The notes under the pieces: generated by a model
What the model saw: only the letters and a program-made list of their open reading frames with translations
Told to the model about the DNA's origin: nothing
The model's database searches: none
NCBI GenBank assembly: GCA_963795825.1
Contig: CAWCIW010000005.1
Location: 682,001 to 746,000, forward strand
Length of the DNA: 64,000 nt
Reading direction: 5' to 3'
Source of the DNA: BOG-908 sp963795825
GTDB taxonomy: Bacteria > Pseudomonadota > Alphaproteobacteria > Acetobacterales > Acetobacteraceae
Position numbers and translations under genes: made by a program
Part shown: in pieces, positions 45,409-53,994 of the stretch
Layout of the letters: every line of letters starts with the position of its first letter
Numbering within the stretch: position 1 is the stretch's first letter

Positions 45409-46737
45409 CTAGCCCCCAGCCACAATCAACCCATCCACCCGCACGGTCGGCGCATCCGTCCCGCGCCGGAACACCAGATCGTTCGCCGGCCGCATCGCCA
45501 GGAACATGTCGTTCAGATTACCCGCGATGGTGATCTCCGCCACCGGCTCGGCCAATGCGCCGTCGCGTATCATGAACCCCGCGGCCCCGCGGCTGTAATC
45601 GCCCGTCATGCCGTTGATCCCCATGCCGATCAGCTCGGTCACGTAAACGCCCAGCGCGATATCCTCCATCAGCTCGGCCGGCGTGGGCTCGCCCGCCGCC
45701 ATATAGAGGTTGGTCGCCGACGGGCCAGGCGGACCGCCGGTCCCGCGGCTGGCATGGCCGGTGGTTCGCAGCCCAAGCTGGCGCGCACTGCGGCCGTCCA
45801 GGATCCAGGTGGTCAGCACGCCGTCCTCGATCAGCGTCAACGGCTTGGTCGGCACACCCTCGCCATCGAACACGCCGGACCGCGCACCCCGCACGCGCCA
45901 CGGATCGTCGCGTATGTGAACCCCTTCGCGGAACAGGCGCTGCCCCATCCGGTCCTTCAGGAAGCTGGTGCCGCGCGCCACCGAAGCGCCGTTGATCGCG
46001 CCCGACAGATGACCCACCAGGCCACCGGACACCCTTGGATCGAACACCACCGGCATCTGGCCCGTCTTCGGCCGTGTTGGGTTGAGCCGGCTCACCGCCC
46101 GCTCGCCCGCGCTGTGGCCGATCGCCGCCGGATCGTCGAGATCGGCCAGATGCACCGCGCCGTGGTAATCGTAGTCGCGCTGCATCCCGGTTCCCGCGCC
46201 GGCAATCACGCTCGCCGAATGCGAATGATAGGTGCGCGTCGAACGCCCCGCGAAACCGGCCGAGGTAGCCAGGAACATCTCGGTGCGGCCAAATCCCGCG
46301 CTGCCGCCTTCGGAGTTCGTGACCCCGGCCACCGCCATCGCCGCGTTCTCGGCGATATCCGCCCGTAGCGTAAGCGCCGCCACATCCGGCTCCGCACTGT
46401 CCACACGATCCAGAAACGCCGCATCGCGCGGCGGAGCCGCATCGGCACAAAGATCGGCCAACGGATCGTCCGGCACCACACGCGCCATCGCCACGGCCCG
46501 CTCGGCAAACGCGGCAAAACGCGCCGGATCGACGCTCGCCGCCGACACGATCGCACTCTTCGCCCTACAGAACACGCGCAGGCCAAGGTCCTGCGATTCG
46601 GAGCGCTCAAGCGTCTCGGTCTGGCCCAGGCGACGTTCCACGCTCAGCGAGGTGCGCGCCAGGAGGATAGCGTCAGCCCGGTCGGCACCGGCGGCGCGTG
46701 CGCTGGAGAGTAGGGTTTCCAGAAGGTCTAGGCTCAC
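45409..46737 (-). CDS. pmbA: TldD/PmbA family metalloprotease-like protein (TldE)
   Basis: 442 residues. Features of the TldE/PmbA half of the TldD/E complex are SVERRLGQTETLERSESQD and GLRVFCRAKSAIVSA near the N-terminus. NPTRPKTGQMPVVFDPRVSG and GDYSRGAAGFMIRDG mark the C-terminal half. TldD/E degrades unfolded peptides and matures some microcins; TldE lacks the zinc-binding HExxxH of TldD, and none is seen here. It may act with a TldD elsewhere. It is enclosed by elements 14 and 15. Confidence 0.93.
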   Translation of the reverse strand: MSLDLLETLLSSARAAGADRADAILLARTSLSVERRLGQTETLERSESQDLGLRVFCRAKSAIVSAASVDPARFAAFAERAVAMARVVPDDPLADLCADAAPPRDAAFLDRVDSAEPDVAALTLRADIAENAAMAVAGVTNSEGGSAGFGRTEMFLATSAGFAGRSTRTYHSHSASVIAGAGTGMQRDYDYHGAVHLADLDDPAAIGHSAGERAVSRLNPTRPKTGQMPVVFDPRVSGGLVGHLSGAINGASVARGTSFLKDRMGQRLFREGVHIRDDPWRVRGARSGVFDGEGVPTKPLTLIEDGVLTTWILDGRSARQLGLRTTGHASRGTGGPPGPSATNLYMAAGEPTPAELMEDIALGVYVTELIGMGINGMTGDYSRGAAGFMIRDGALAEPVAEITIAGNLNDMFLAMRPANDLVFRRGTDAPTVRVDGLIVAGG

Positions 46738-46750
46738 GCGTTAAACTCCG

Positions 46751-46936
46751 AAGAAAGGAAGAAAGGCCTTCTTTTTCGAGAAAAAGAAGCAAAAAGCTTT
46801 TGCTCCGACGCCGGCATCAGGGCCTACGCAGAATCCGCCAGCGCACGCCTTTGCAGAACCAGCGCACTCCCTGGGGGCAGCCGTCGGAGCAAAAGCTTTT
46901 TGCTTCTTTTTCTCGAAAAAGAAGGCCTTCCTCCCT
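46751..46936. repeat. Palindromic intergenic element, copy 15 (both arms, GAAGGCC type)
   Basis: Two GAAGGCC-type arms. The inner part reads CTCCGACGCCGGCATCAGGG against CTGGGGGCAGCCGTCGGAG, with GCAGAAtCCGCCAGCGCA in the middle, shared with copies 17 and 19. It lies between the M16 peptidase stop and the pmbA start on the same strand. Confidence 0.93.
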
Positions 46937-48205
46937 TCAAGCCGCCAACCGCAACGTAATATCCGACAGCGAAGGCACAGAAGCCGCCGGCCCCATAGCC
47001 GCCAAAGTCGGCACCCCCCGGAAAATCCGCGCCGCCGCTCGACGGATATCCTCCACCGTCACCCGCTCCAGCTTCGCCACCGTCTCAGCACTCGGAATGA
47101 TCCGCCCAAAGATCTGCATCTGCCGCGACAACTGCTCGCACCGACTGCCCGTGCTCTCCATGCTCATCAACAGGCTCGCCTTCACCTGCGCCTTCGCCCG
47201 CCGCAGCTCCGCCTCGTTGGCATCGATCTGCACCCGGTGCAGCTCGGCCAATGTGGCCGGCACCAGCTCGGCGGCTTCTTCCTCGCCGGTGCCGGCATAG
47301 ATGCCGAACAGCCCGGTCTCCACATAAGGCGCGTTGAACGAGTAAACCGAGTACACCAGCCCGCGCTTCTCGCGTATCTCCTGGAACAGCCGCGACGACA
47401 TGCCACCGCCCAGGATCCCGGACAGCAGCGCCACCGGGTAGTAATCCGGGTCCGAGTAGCTGACCGACGGGAAGCCCAGCACGATATGCACCTGGTCAAG
47501 GTCGCGCTCCTCGCGGAACTCGCCGCCGCCGTAATGGCCGGCCTCGAGCGCCGGCGGCATCTCGGACGGCAGATCGGCGAAGTGCTTGCTCACCAGATCC
47601 ACCACGCGGTCATGCTCGAGCGCGCCGGTGGCCGCCACCACCACGTTCCCGGCCGCGTAATGGCGACGCATATAGGATTGGATGTCGGCGCCGCGCATGC
47701 CGCGGATGATCTCCTCGGTGCCGAGCACCGGGCGGCCCATCGGCTGGTTCGGGTAGGCCGCTTCCTGGAAATGGTCGAAGATGATGTCGTCCGGCGTGTC
47801 GTTCGCCTGGCCGATTTCCTGCAGGATCACGCCGCGCTCCCGCTCCACTTCTTCCGGCGCAAAGGTCGAGTGCGTCAGGATGTCGCCGATGATGTCGGCG
47901 CCGAGGGCCAGGTCTTCCTTGAGCAGCTTCACGTAATATGCGGTCTGCTCGCGCGCGGTGTAGGCGTTGATGTGGCCGCCGACGTTCTCGATCGCCTCGG
48001 CGATCTCGGCCGCGCTGCGCCGCTCGGTGCCCTTGAACGCCATGTGTTCGAGGAAATGGCTCACGCCGTTTTGCGACGCTTCCTCGTTGCGCGTGCCGCT
48101 GGCCACGTAGGCGCCGAACGAGATCGTCTCCATCCGGTCCATCGTCTCGGTGACGATTGTCAGGCCGCTGTCCAGCTTGGTCACGCGAATGGCGTCGTCG
48201 GTCAT
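46937..48205 (-). CDS. M16 family zinc peptidase (mitochondrial-processing-peptidase-like)
   Basis: 422 residues from ATG 48205, which overlaps the thrC stop by 4 bp. The inverted zinc motif is HFLEHMAFKGTERRSA (His50, Glu53 activated, His54), with the third ligand expected in VEREREVILQEI-like VERERGVILQEIGQA. RGLVYSVYSFNAPYVETGLF is the conserved C-terminal loop. Such peptidases resemble the beta subunit of mitochondrial processing peptidase and cleave short peptides. thrC upstream of an M16 gene is a common alphaproteobacterial order. Confidence 0.95.
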   Translation of the reverse strand: MTDDAIRVTKLDSGLTIVTETMDRMETISFGAYVASGTRNEEASQNGVSHFLEHMAFKGTERRSAAEIAEAIENVGGHINAYTAREQTAYYVKLLKEDLALGADIIGDILTHSTFAPEEVERERGVILQEIGQANDTPDDIIFDHFQEAAYPNQPMGRPVLGTEEIIRGMRGADIQSYMRRHYAAGNVVVAATGALEHDRVVDLVSKHFADLPSEMPPALEAGHYGGGEFREERDLDQVHIVLGFPSVSYSDPDYYPVALLSGILGGGMSSRLFQEIREKRGLVYSVYSFNAPYVETGLFGIYAGTGEEEAAELVPATLAELHRVQIDANEAELRRAKAQVKASLLMSMESTGSRCEQLSRQMQIFGRIIPSAETVAKLERVTVEDIRRAAARIFRGVPTLAAMGPAASVPSLSDITLRLAA

Positions 48206-49602
48206 GCATGGTTCCTTAGGGAAAAGGCGCGAATGGCGGTCTGTATGGCGGCGAGGTCGAGCGGCAGGCGGGAGAACCACTCCTCCCTCTCATATAGGTC
48301 GGCCAGGTGCGCTGGCAGAGGGGGGCGCGCGCCGGTCGCCTGCTGCATCGCGTCGGGGAATTTCGCCGGGTGCGCAGTGGCGATGGCGATCGTCGGCAAC
48401 TGGCCGCACGGATGGGCGCGCGCGGCCGCCACGCCGATCGCAGTGTGCGGATCGGCCAGGTAGCCGCAGTCGGTGTGCAGCCGGGCGATCTCGGCCGTGG
48501 TGCCGGCATCGTCGAGCCGGAAGCCGTCGAACAGCGTGCGGGCGCGGTCCCAGGCGGCTTCGGGCACGTCCATCCGGCCGGTGGCGCGAAAGCCGGTCAT
48601 CGTGGCGGCGGTCAGCGCGGGGTCGCGGCCCAGCAGCTCGAACAGCAGGCGCTCGAAATTCGAGCTGATCGCGATGTCCATGCTCGGCGACAGGCTCGGC
48701 TCGACGGCGCGCACCGTCATGTCGCGCGCGGTGAAGAAGCGGGCGAGGATGTCGTTGCGGTTGCTGGCGACGGTCAGCCGCGCCACCGGCAGGCCCATCC
48801 GGCGCGCCGACCAGGCGGCCAGCACATTGCCGAAATTGCCGGTGGGCACCGCAAACGCCACCTCGCGCTCCGGCGCGCCCACCGCCAGCGCGCTGGCCAC
48901 ATAATAAGGTATCTGCGCCGCGATACGCGCCCAGTTGATCGAGTTCACCGCGGAGAGGTGCATGTCGTCGCGGAACGCCACATCCGCGAACATCGCCTTC
49001 ACGAGGTCCTGGCAGTCGTCGAAATTGCCGTCCACCGCGATGTTGAGCACGTTGGGGGCGTCCACCGTGGTCATCTGCCGGCGCTGCACCTCGCTGGTGC
49101 GCCCGGCCGGATGGAGTATCGCGATGTCGATCGCGGCGCGTCCGCGGCAGGCCTCGATGGCGGCCGAGCCGGTGTCGCCGGAGGTAGCGCCGACGATGGT
49201 TATACGTTGCCCGCGCGCCTGCAGCACATGGTCGAACAGCCGGCCCAGGAGCTGCATCGCCAGGTCCTTGAAGGCGAGCGTCGGGCCGTGGAACAGCTCG
49301 AGTGACCACAGGTTCGCGTCGAGCTGGACCATCGGGATCACGGCGGGGTGGCGGAAGCTGCCATAGGCGTCGCGGCAGAGCGCCTGCAGGGTGGCGAAGG
49401 GGATGCTGTCGCCGACAAACGGGGCGATCACGCGGGCGGCGAGTTCCGCGTAAGGCAGGCCGCGCAAGGCGCGTAGGTCGCTATGGGCGAGATGCGGCCA
49501 GGAGTCCGGCATATAGAGGCCGCCATCTGGCGCCAGGCCAGTCAGGAGGGCGCCCGCGAAATCCTGGGTGGGGGACTGGCCTCTGGTAGAGACGTAGCGC
49601 AT
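48202..49602 (-). CDS. thrC: Threonine synthase
   Basis: 466 residues from ATG 49602 (MRYVSTRGQSPTQDFAGALL), the family N-terminus; an apparent longer start is formed by element 16 and is not real. The PLP lysine is in GPTLAFKDLAMQLLGRL and the phosphate-binding loop in ITIVGATSGDTGSAAIEACR. VPTGNFGNVLAAW is also typical. It converts phosphohomoserine to threonine. It is coupled by ATGA to the M16 peptidase. Confidence 0.97.
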   Translation of the reverse strand: MRYVSTRGQSPTQDFAGALLTGLAPDGGLYMPDSWPHLAHSDLRALRGLPYAELAARVIAPFVGDSIPFATLQALCRDAYGSFRHPAVIPMVQLDANLWSLELFHGPTLAFKDLAMQLLGRLFDHVLQARGQRITIVGATSGDTGSAAIEACRGRAAIDIAILHPAGRTSEVQRRQMTTVDAPNVLNIAVDGNFDDCQDLVKAMFADVAFRDDMHLSAVNSINWARIAAQIPYYVASALAVGAPEREVAFAVPTGNFGNVLAAWSARRMGLPVARLTVASNRNDILARFFTARDMTVRAVEPSLSPSMDIAISSNFERLLFELLGRDPALTAATMTGFRATGRMDVPEAAWDRARTLFDGFRLDDAGTTAEIARLHTDCGYLADPHTAIGVAAARAHPCGQLPTIAIATAHPAKFPDAMQQATGARPPLPAHLADLYEREEWFSRLPLDLAAIQTAIRAFSLRNHA

Positions 49603-49630
49603 TTCGGGGAATCCTGCGGGGGATGCGCCA

Positions 49631-49784
49631 GGCAAGGCAAGCAGTCCTTTTTTGAGAAAAAGGACCAAAAAACTTTTGCTCCCGTTCGCTGGGGCCGGTG
49701 CCCTGCGTATCCAGCTTGGGCGCGACAGCACATAGCAAAAGTTTTTTGCTTCTTTTTTTCAAAAAAGAAGGCCTTGCTTCCTTA
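49631..49784. repeat. Palindromic intergenic element, copy 16 (third inner class, mixed arms)
   Basis: Left arm AGTCC type, right arm GAAGGCC type. Inner CCCGTTCGCTGG ... CCAGCTTGGGCGCGACAGC repeats the sequence of copy 8. It lies between the 82-residue ORF and thrC on the minus strand. Confidence 0.92.
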
Positions 49785-50030
49785 CTCCTTCGGCTGCGCC
49801 TTCGCCGGCGTCCGCGCAATCGACTTGATAGCCGGCCGAGGCCGCCCCGAAGCCGCCCCGATATCGCGATCCTGCGACTCGATGAACCACTTCGCTGGCT
49901 CGTCACCATCCAGCCCACCCAACTCGGTGTAGGGCACGCGGCGGTTGGAGCTCAGCGTCCCATCCTCATACGTCACGTCGAATGCCACGAAACTGCTCAG
50001 TATCTTACGCTTAGGCGGCATCAGGTGCAT
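49782..50030 (-). CDS. Conserved small hypothetical protein
   Basis: 82 residues (start 50030 or in-frame ATG 50021). It begins MPPKRKILSSFVAFDVTYED and contains GTLSSNRRVPYTELGGLDGD followed by EPAKWFIESQDRDI, which looks like a small compact fold, then a basic, Pro/Ala-rich tail. I do not know its function. It overlaps the end of the small ORF upstream, so the two are probably translated together. The stop lies at the edge of element 16. Confidence 0.75.
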   Translation of the reverse strand: MHLMPPKRKILSSFVAFDVTYEDGTLSSNRRVPYTELGGLDGDEPAKWFIESQDRDIGAASGRPRPAIKSIARTPAKAQPKE

Positions 50031-50190
50031 CCGGAACGGGGTCGTCGTCGGTGGGCTCGGGCAGCGGCGGTTCGCCCGCGGCGGCGCGACGCTTCGCCTC
50101 GGCCTTTTCCTGCTTCTTGGCCTCGGCCTTGGCTTCCTTGGCGCGCTCGCGTTCGGCGCGTTGGAAATTGTAGTTCGGTTTAAAGACCAT
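50011..50190 (-). CDS. Conserved small charged protein
   Basis: 59 residues from ATG 50190, supported by a GGAG ribosome site 7 bp upstream. It begins MVFKPNYNFQRAERERAKEA, then is Lys/Glu/Ala rich (predicted single charged helix), and ends acidic with Pro and Asp. This N-terminal pattern is seen in short alphaproteobacterial proteins of unknown role. The last codons overlap the start of the 82-residue gene. Confidence 0.78.
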   Translation of the reverse strand: MVFKPNYNFQRAERERAKEAKAEAKKQEKAEAKRRAAAGEPPLPEPTDDDPVPDAPDAA

Positions 50191-50288
50191 CTGGGGGTTC
50201 TCCACTCAGGCGAGAGGGGTGCCTGAACTGTCGGGTGGCGTGGTATGACAGAGTGAGCGCCGCTGGACTACACGCGTGGTGCGGTTCG

Positions 50289-50420
50289 GCAAGCGAGGAG
50301 GCAGTCCTTTTTTAAAAAAAAGGACCAAAAAACTTTTGCTCCTTCCGGCTGCGCGGGCGCTCCCTGCCGTTCTGCCACGCCGGGCCTTGCAGAATCAGCG
50401 CGGACGCGCCTGCCGCGGGG
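50289..50420. repeat. Palindromic intergenic element, copy 17 (right arm missing)
   Basis: An intact left arm (GGCAGTCCTTTTTTAAAAAA and GGACC) is followed by a decayed inner part (CTTGCAGAATCAGCGCGG, like copy 15). There is no right arm; the ltaE stop region begins instead. Confidence 0.82.
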
Positions 50421-50426
50421 CGGCTT

Positions 50427-51485
50427 TCACTCCGCCGCCACTGCCAACCCCGCCTGCCCCGCCAGGGCCAGGAACCGGTCCACCTCGTTGCGTGTCGTAG
50501 CATAGCCCGTGACCAGCCGGATCACCGGCAGGTCCACGCCCGGCACTTCGATCCAACGGTAGAACACCGCGCCGGCCTCCTGCAGCGCCAGCAGCGTGCG
50601 CTCCGGCAGCGCCACGAACAGTTCGTTGGCCTGCACATCCTGCAGCAAGCGCACGCCCGGCATGGCGGCCAGCCCCTTGGCCAGGATCTGCGCCATGTCG
50701 TTGGCGTGGGCGGCGTTGCGCAGCCAGAGGTCTCCCTCCAGGTAGCCCAGCATCTGCGCCGAGAGGAACCGCAGCTTCGACCACAACTGCCCGGCCCGCT
50801 TGCGCCGGCGCTCGAAGCCGGCCGCCAGCTCCGGGTTGAAGAAGATCACCGCCTCGGCGGCCAGCGCGCCGTTCTTGGTGGCGCCGAAGGAGAGCGCGTC
50901 CACCCCGGCGCGCCAGGTGATGTCGGCCGGGCTGCAGCCGAGATGGACCAGCGCGTTGGCGAAGCGGGCGCCGTCCATGTGGAGGTGCACGCTCTGGCGG
51001 CGGCAGGCCGCGCCGAGCGCGCCCACCTCGTCCACGCCATAGACGGTGCCCCATTCGGTGGATTGCGTGATGCTGACCGCCTCCGGCATCACGTGGTGCA
51101 CGCCGCCGTCGCGCGCGCGCGCCATGCCGGCTTCCACCTGCGCTGGGGTAATCCGGCCGGTGAGCGACGGCAGCGTCACCAGCTTGGCTCCGCCCATGTA
51201 GAACTCGGGCGCGCCGCACTCGTCGGTGGCGATATGCGCTTCCTCGTAGCAGAGCACCGCGCCGTAGGGACGTACCAGGGTCGCCAGCGCCAGCGCATTG
51301 GCCGCGGTGCCGGTGGCAACCGGGAACAGGGTCAGGTCCGTCTCGAAGATCTCGCGCGCTTTGGCGGTGAGCCGGGCGGTGAGCGGATCGGCGCCGTATG
51401 ACGGCACGTGCCCGGTGTTGGCCTGGTCCAGGGCGGCCATGATTTCCGGGCTGACAGGGGCGGTGTTGTCGCTGGCGAAGTTCAT
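50427..51485 (-). CDS. ltaE: Low-specificity L-threonine aldolase
   Basis: 352 residues, normal. It cleaves threonine to glycine and acetaldehyde with PLP. Recognisable parts are FASDNTAPVSPEIMAALDQA at the N-terminus, YGADPLTARLTAKAREIFET, VHLHMDGARFANALVHLG (Asp binding the PLP pyridine) and DALSFGATKNGALAAEAVIF with the PLP lysine. Its ATG overlaps the dapB stop (ATGA), so the two form an operon. Confidence 0.94.
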   Translation of the reverse strand: MNFASDNTAPVSPEIMAALDQANTGHVPSYGADPLTARLTAKAREIFETDLTLFPVATGTAANALALATLVRPYGAVLCYEEAHIATDECGAPEFYMGGAKLVTLPSLTGRITPAQVEAGMARARDGGVHHVMPEAVSITQSTEWGTVYGVDEVGALGAACRRQSVHLHMDGARFANALVHLGCSPADITWRAGVDALSFGATKNGALAAEAVIFFNPELAAGFERRRKRAGQLWSKLRFLSAQMLGYLEGDLWLRNAAHANDMAQILAKGLAAMPGVRLLQDVQANELFVALPERTLLALQEAGAVFYRWIEVPGVDLPVIRLVTGYATTRNEVDRFLALAGQAGLAVAAE

Positions 51486-52282
51486 CGAGGCGCCTGGTCC
51501 TTGTTCGTGTCGATGGCTGCGAGCGGGAATGCGGTCAGTCCCAGCACATCCGCCATGTCATACAATCCGGGCGCCCTGCCCTCAATCCACAGCGCCGCCC
51601 GCACGGCACCGCGGGCGAAGATGCGGCGGTCGAGCGCCTTGTGCGTGAGGGATATATGTTCGCTGTCGCCGGCAAACAGGAGGGTGTGCTCGCCCACCAC
51701 CTGGCCGCCGCGCAAGGCTGCCAGGCCGATGCCGCCGGTGGGGCGCACGCCTGTCTGGCCGGTGCGCGCCGGTAGCACCTGCGGCGCTGTGCCGCGCCCG
51801 TCCGCCACTGCCTGGGCCAGAGCGAGTGCCGTGCCCGACGGCGCGTCGCGCTTGCCGCGATGGTGCATCTCGAGGATCTCCGCGTCGTACTCCGTCTCCG
51901 GCAGGGCGCGCGCGAGATAGGCGGCGGCGGCCAGCACCAGCGTCAGGCCGGGGGAGAAATTCGCCGCCCACACCACCGGGATGTGTCGCGCCGCTTCCCG
52001 CACGGCGTCGGTGGCCGCAGCCGACAACCCCGTCGTGCCGAGCACCCAGGCGGCCGGGCCGGCCTGCAGCGCGCCGGCATGGTCGAGCGCGGTATCGGCA
52101 TGGGTGAAGTCGATCACCACGTCGCTGGCGGCGGCGAGACTGGCGACCGCGCCGAACATGGTCAGCCCCGGAACCGGCGCGCCACGGGCCACGCCGCCGG
52201 CCAGCACAGCGCCCGCTGCGACCGCTTCGTCCGCCACCAGACGCCCCATCCGGCCGTTTGCACCAGCGATCCCGATACGCAT
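51482..52282 (-). CDS. dapB: 4-hydroxy-tetrahydrodipicolinate reductase
   Basis: 266 residues from ATG 52282. The dinucleotide-binding start is RIGIAGANGRMGRLVADEA. DVVIDFTHADTALDH and ANFSPGLTLVLAAAAYLA follow, with the catalytic His/Lys region EMHHRGKRDAPSGTALALAQ. It reduces tetrahydrodipicolinate precursors in lysine and diaminopimelate synthesis. First gene of the ltaE operon. Confidence 0.96.
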   Translation of the reverse strand: MRIGIAGANGRMGRLVADEAVAAGAVLAGGVARGAPVPGLTMFGAVASLAAASDVVIDFTHADTALDHAGALQAGPAAWVLGTTGLSAAATDAVREAARHIPVVWAANFSPGLTLVLAAAAYLARALPETEYDAEILEMHHRGKRDAPSGTALALAQAVADGRGTAPQVLPARTGQTGVRPTGGIGLAALRGGQVVGEHTLLFAGDSEHISLTHKALDRRIFARGAVRAALWIEGRAPGLYDMADVLGLTAFPLAAIDTNKDQAPR

Positions 52283-52380
52283 GGCTGCACATAAGCGCCG
52301 GGCCACACCCTGGTAAACCCGGGCATCGCGACAAATACGTCAGCGCTGCCGTTTTCCGCTGACAAGTTTTACTGGCATTG

Positions 52381-52420
52381 ATCACGAAATCGTGTAGAAG
52401 ACGTTCACGAAATTGTGATC
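52381..52420 (+). promoter_or_regulatory. Tandem CACGAAATCGTG/CACGAAATTGTG boxes upstream of the sedolisin gene
   Basis: CACGAAATCGTG at 52383-52394 and CACGAAATTGTG at 52406-52417 are near-palindromes 23 bp apart, and together they also form an inverted repeat (TGATCACGAAAT ... AAATTGTGATCA). They end 13 bp before the ATG and just ahead of the ribosome site AGGAAAAG. This is compatible with an operator for an unidentified repressor, or with the RNA leader forming a hairpin near the start. Confidence 0.55.
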
Positions 52421-52430
52421 AGGAAAAGCC

Positions 52431-53693
52431 ATGAGCAAGTTCCGCGCTGCCGTCGCCGCGGCCACACTGGCCACCACACTCGGGCACGCCAACGCCGCCA
52501 TGCCCGATGCCGCGCAGGAACGGCATTTCGTCCCAGGCGGCGAAATGATCACGCCTGGCTCCAGCATCGAGCGTCATGAGGATCTAGGCCGCGCGGCGCA
52601 CACCAACGTACACCTGTTCCGTCCGATGCGTAACCAGACGCTGGCGGCCGATGTGGGCAATTCCTACGAGACCCCGGCCTCGCTGGCCTGCCTCTACGGC
52701 GTGGCGCCGCGGGTGGCCGGCTGCAACCCGCAAACCCTCACCACCGTGGCGACCGGCGGCAGCCGCGCCATCGCCATCGTGGACGCCTACGACTATCCGA
52801 CCGCGGCCGCCGACCTTGCCACGTTCAGCGCGCAATACGGTCTGCCGGCCGTCACGTCCGCGAATTTCTCCGTGGTGTATGCCACCGGCGCCCAACCAAT
52901 CGCCGACCCCACCGGCGGCTGGGCGATCGAGGCGGCACTCGACGTGCAGATGGCCCACGCGCTCGCACCGGGTGCGAAAGTCATCCTGGTGGAAGCGGCC
53001 TCTAACAATTACGTCGATCTGTTTGCCGCCGAACAGGTGGCCGCCAACCTGGTGGCCGCCGCCGGCGGCGGCGAGGTCTCCAACAGTTGGTCCGGCGGAG
53101 AGTTCTCCAGCGAACTCCAGGTCGCACCCGCGTTCAGCGGCAAGAACGTGGTGTTCTTCGCCTCCTCCGGCGACACCGCCGGCACCGGCGTTCCCTCCGC
53201 GCTGCCCAACGTGATCTCCGTTGGCGGCACCACGATCAACCGCGACGCCTCGGGCAACTTCATCAACGAAACGACCTGGGCCAATACCGGCGGCGGGCTG
53301 AGCCCGTTCGTGTCCGCGCCGACGTTCCAGCAGCCGGTCACCTCCGTCGTCGGCGTGATGCGCGGCACACCGGATGTGGCCCTGGTCGCCAACCCGGCGT
53401 CCGGCGTCTGGGTATATGACTCGACGCCCTATAACGGCTCGGTGCTCAACTGGGTGGTGATGGGGGGCACCAGCGTGGCCAGCCCGGCCACCGCGGCGCT
53501 GGTGAACAATGCCGGCCATTTCCGCGGGTCCACCGCCGCCGAACTGCGCATCATGTATGCGTTCCGGAATGTGCCGCGCGCCTTTACCGACATCACCGGC
53601 GGAAGCTGCCCGAACGCTGCGAGCGGCACGGCATCCGTCGGCTACGACCTGTGCACAGGCATTGGCAGCCCGATCGGCAGGGGCGGCAAGTAG
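52431..53693 (+). CDS. Secreted S8/S53 family (sedolisin-like) serine protease
   Basis: 420 residues with a signal peptide ending near NAA at residue 23. The sedolisin catalytic residues are visible: Glu167 and Asp171 in GWAIEAALDVQMAHALAPG, Asp248 in FFASSGDTAG (oxyanion), Ser348 in MGGTSVASPATAAL. Sedolisins cleave proteins at acid pH. The propeptide is very short compared with the 300 or more residues common in the family. Two Cys pairs lie near residues 87/98 and at the C-terminus. Own promoter with tandem boxes and its own terminator. Confidence 0.93.
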   Translation: MSKFRAAVAAATLATTLGHANAAMPDAAQERHFVPGGEMITPGSSIERHEDLGRAAHTNVHLFRPMRNQTLAADVGNSYETPASLACLYGVAPRVAGCNPQTLTTVATGGSRAIAIVDAYDYPTAAADLATFSAQYGLPAVTSANFSVVYATGAQPIADPTGGWAIEAALDVQMAHALAPGAKVILVEAASNNYVDLFAAEQVAANLVAAAGGGEVSNSWSGGEFSSELQVAPAFSGKNVVFFASSGDTAGTGVPSALPNVISVGGTTINRDASGNFINETTWANTGGGLSPFVSAPTFQQPVTSVVGVMRGTPDVALVANPASGVWVYDSTPYNGSVLNWVVMGGTSVASPATAALVNNAGHFRGSTAAELRIMYAFRNVPRAFTDITGGSCPNAASGTASVGYDLCTGIGSPIGRGGK

Positions 53694-53724
53694 CGTTCGA
53701 GGATGTTGAGACGAGGGAGATGAT

Positions 53725-53755
53725 GGCGGCGCAGTCGGGGGGAGACTGCGCCGCC
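53725..53755 (+). terminator. Perfect 12-bp hairpin after the sedolisin gene
   Basis: GGCGGCGCAGTC at 53725-53736 pairs exactly with GACTGCGCCGCC at 53744-53755 around a 7-base loop. There is no T-tract after it, so it may slow RNA decay or act with Rho. Confidence 0.7.
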
Positions 53756-53994
53756 TTATGACACCGGCCGTCAGCGCGGGGGGGGTGCGCCTCGTCCTGG
53801 TGTCATCCCGGATATTGCCCCGCGTGACCGCAGTGCAACTGTCAACCAATCCATATCACGAAGGTGTGTAATAACCTTTATTAACCGGCAAGTAGCAACG
53901 GTTTTGCGGCGGCGCTGACCGGACGAGCCGGCCCGGTTTTGGCCAGGCCGACCCACTCGCTCTGCGCAGCGGAAATCGGACGCTTCAGCAACAC
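53756..53994. other. Intergenic region without a gene
   Basis: About 240 bp between the sedolisin hairpin and the dnaJ stop. It holds a weak inverted pair (ATGACACC ... GGTGTCAT, 53757-53806) and an AT-rich stretch around 53870. I see no gene, tRNA or palindromic element. Confidence 0.5.

Noticed and set aside
48202..49731. Longer thrC start at 49731
   Set aside because: The extra 43 residues are encoded by element 16; the family N-terminus MRYVSTRG starts at 49602.
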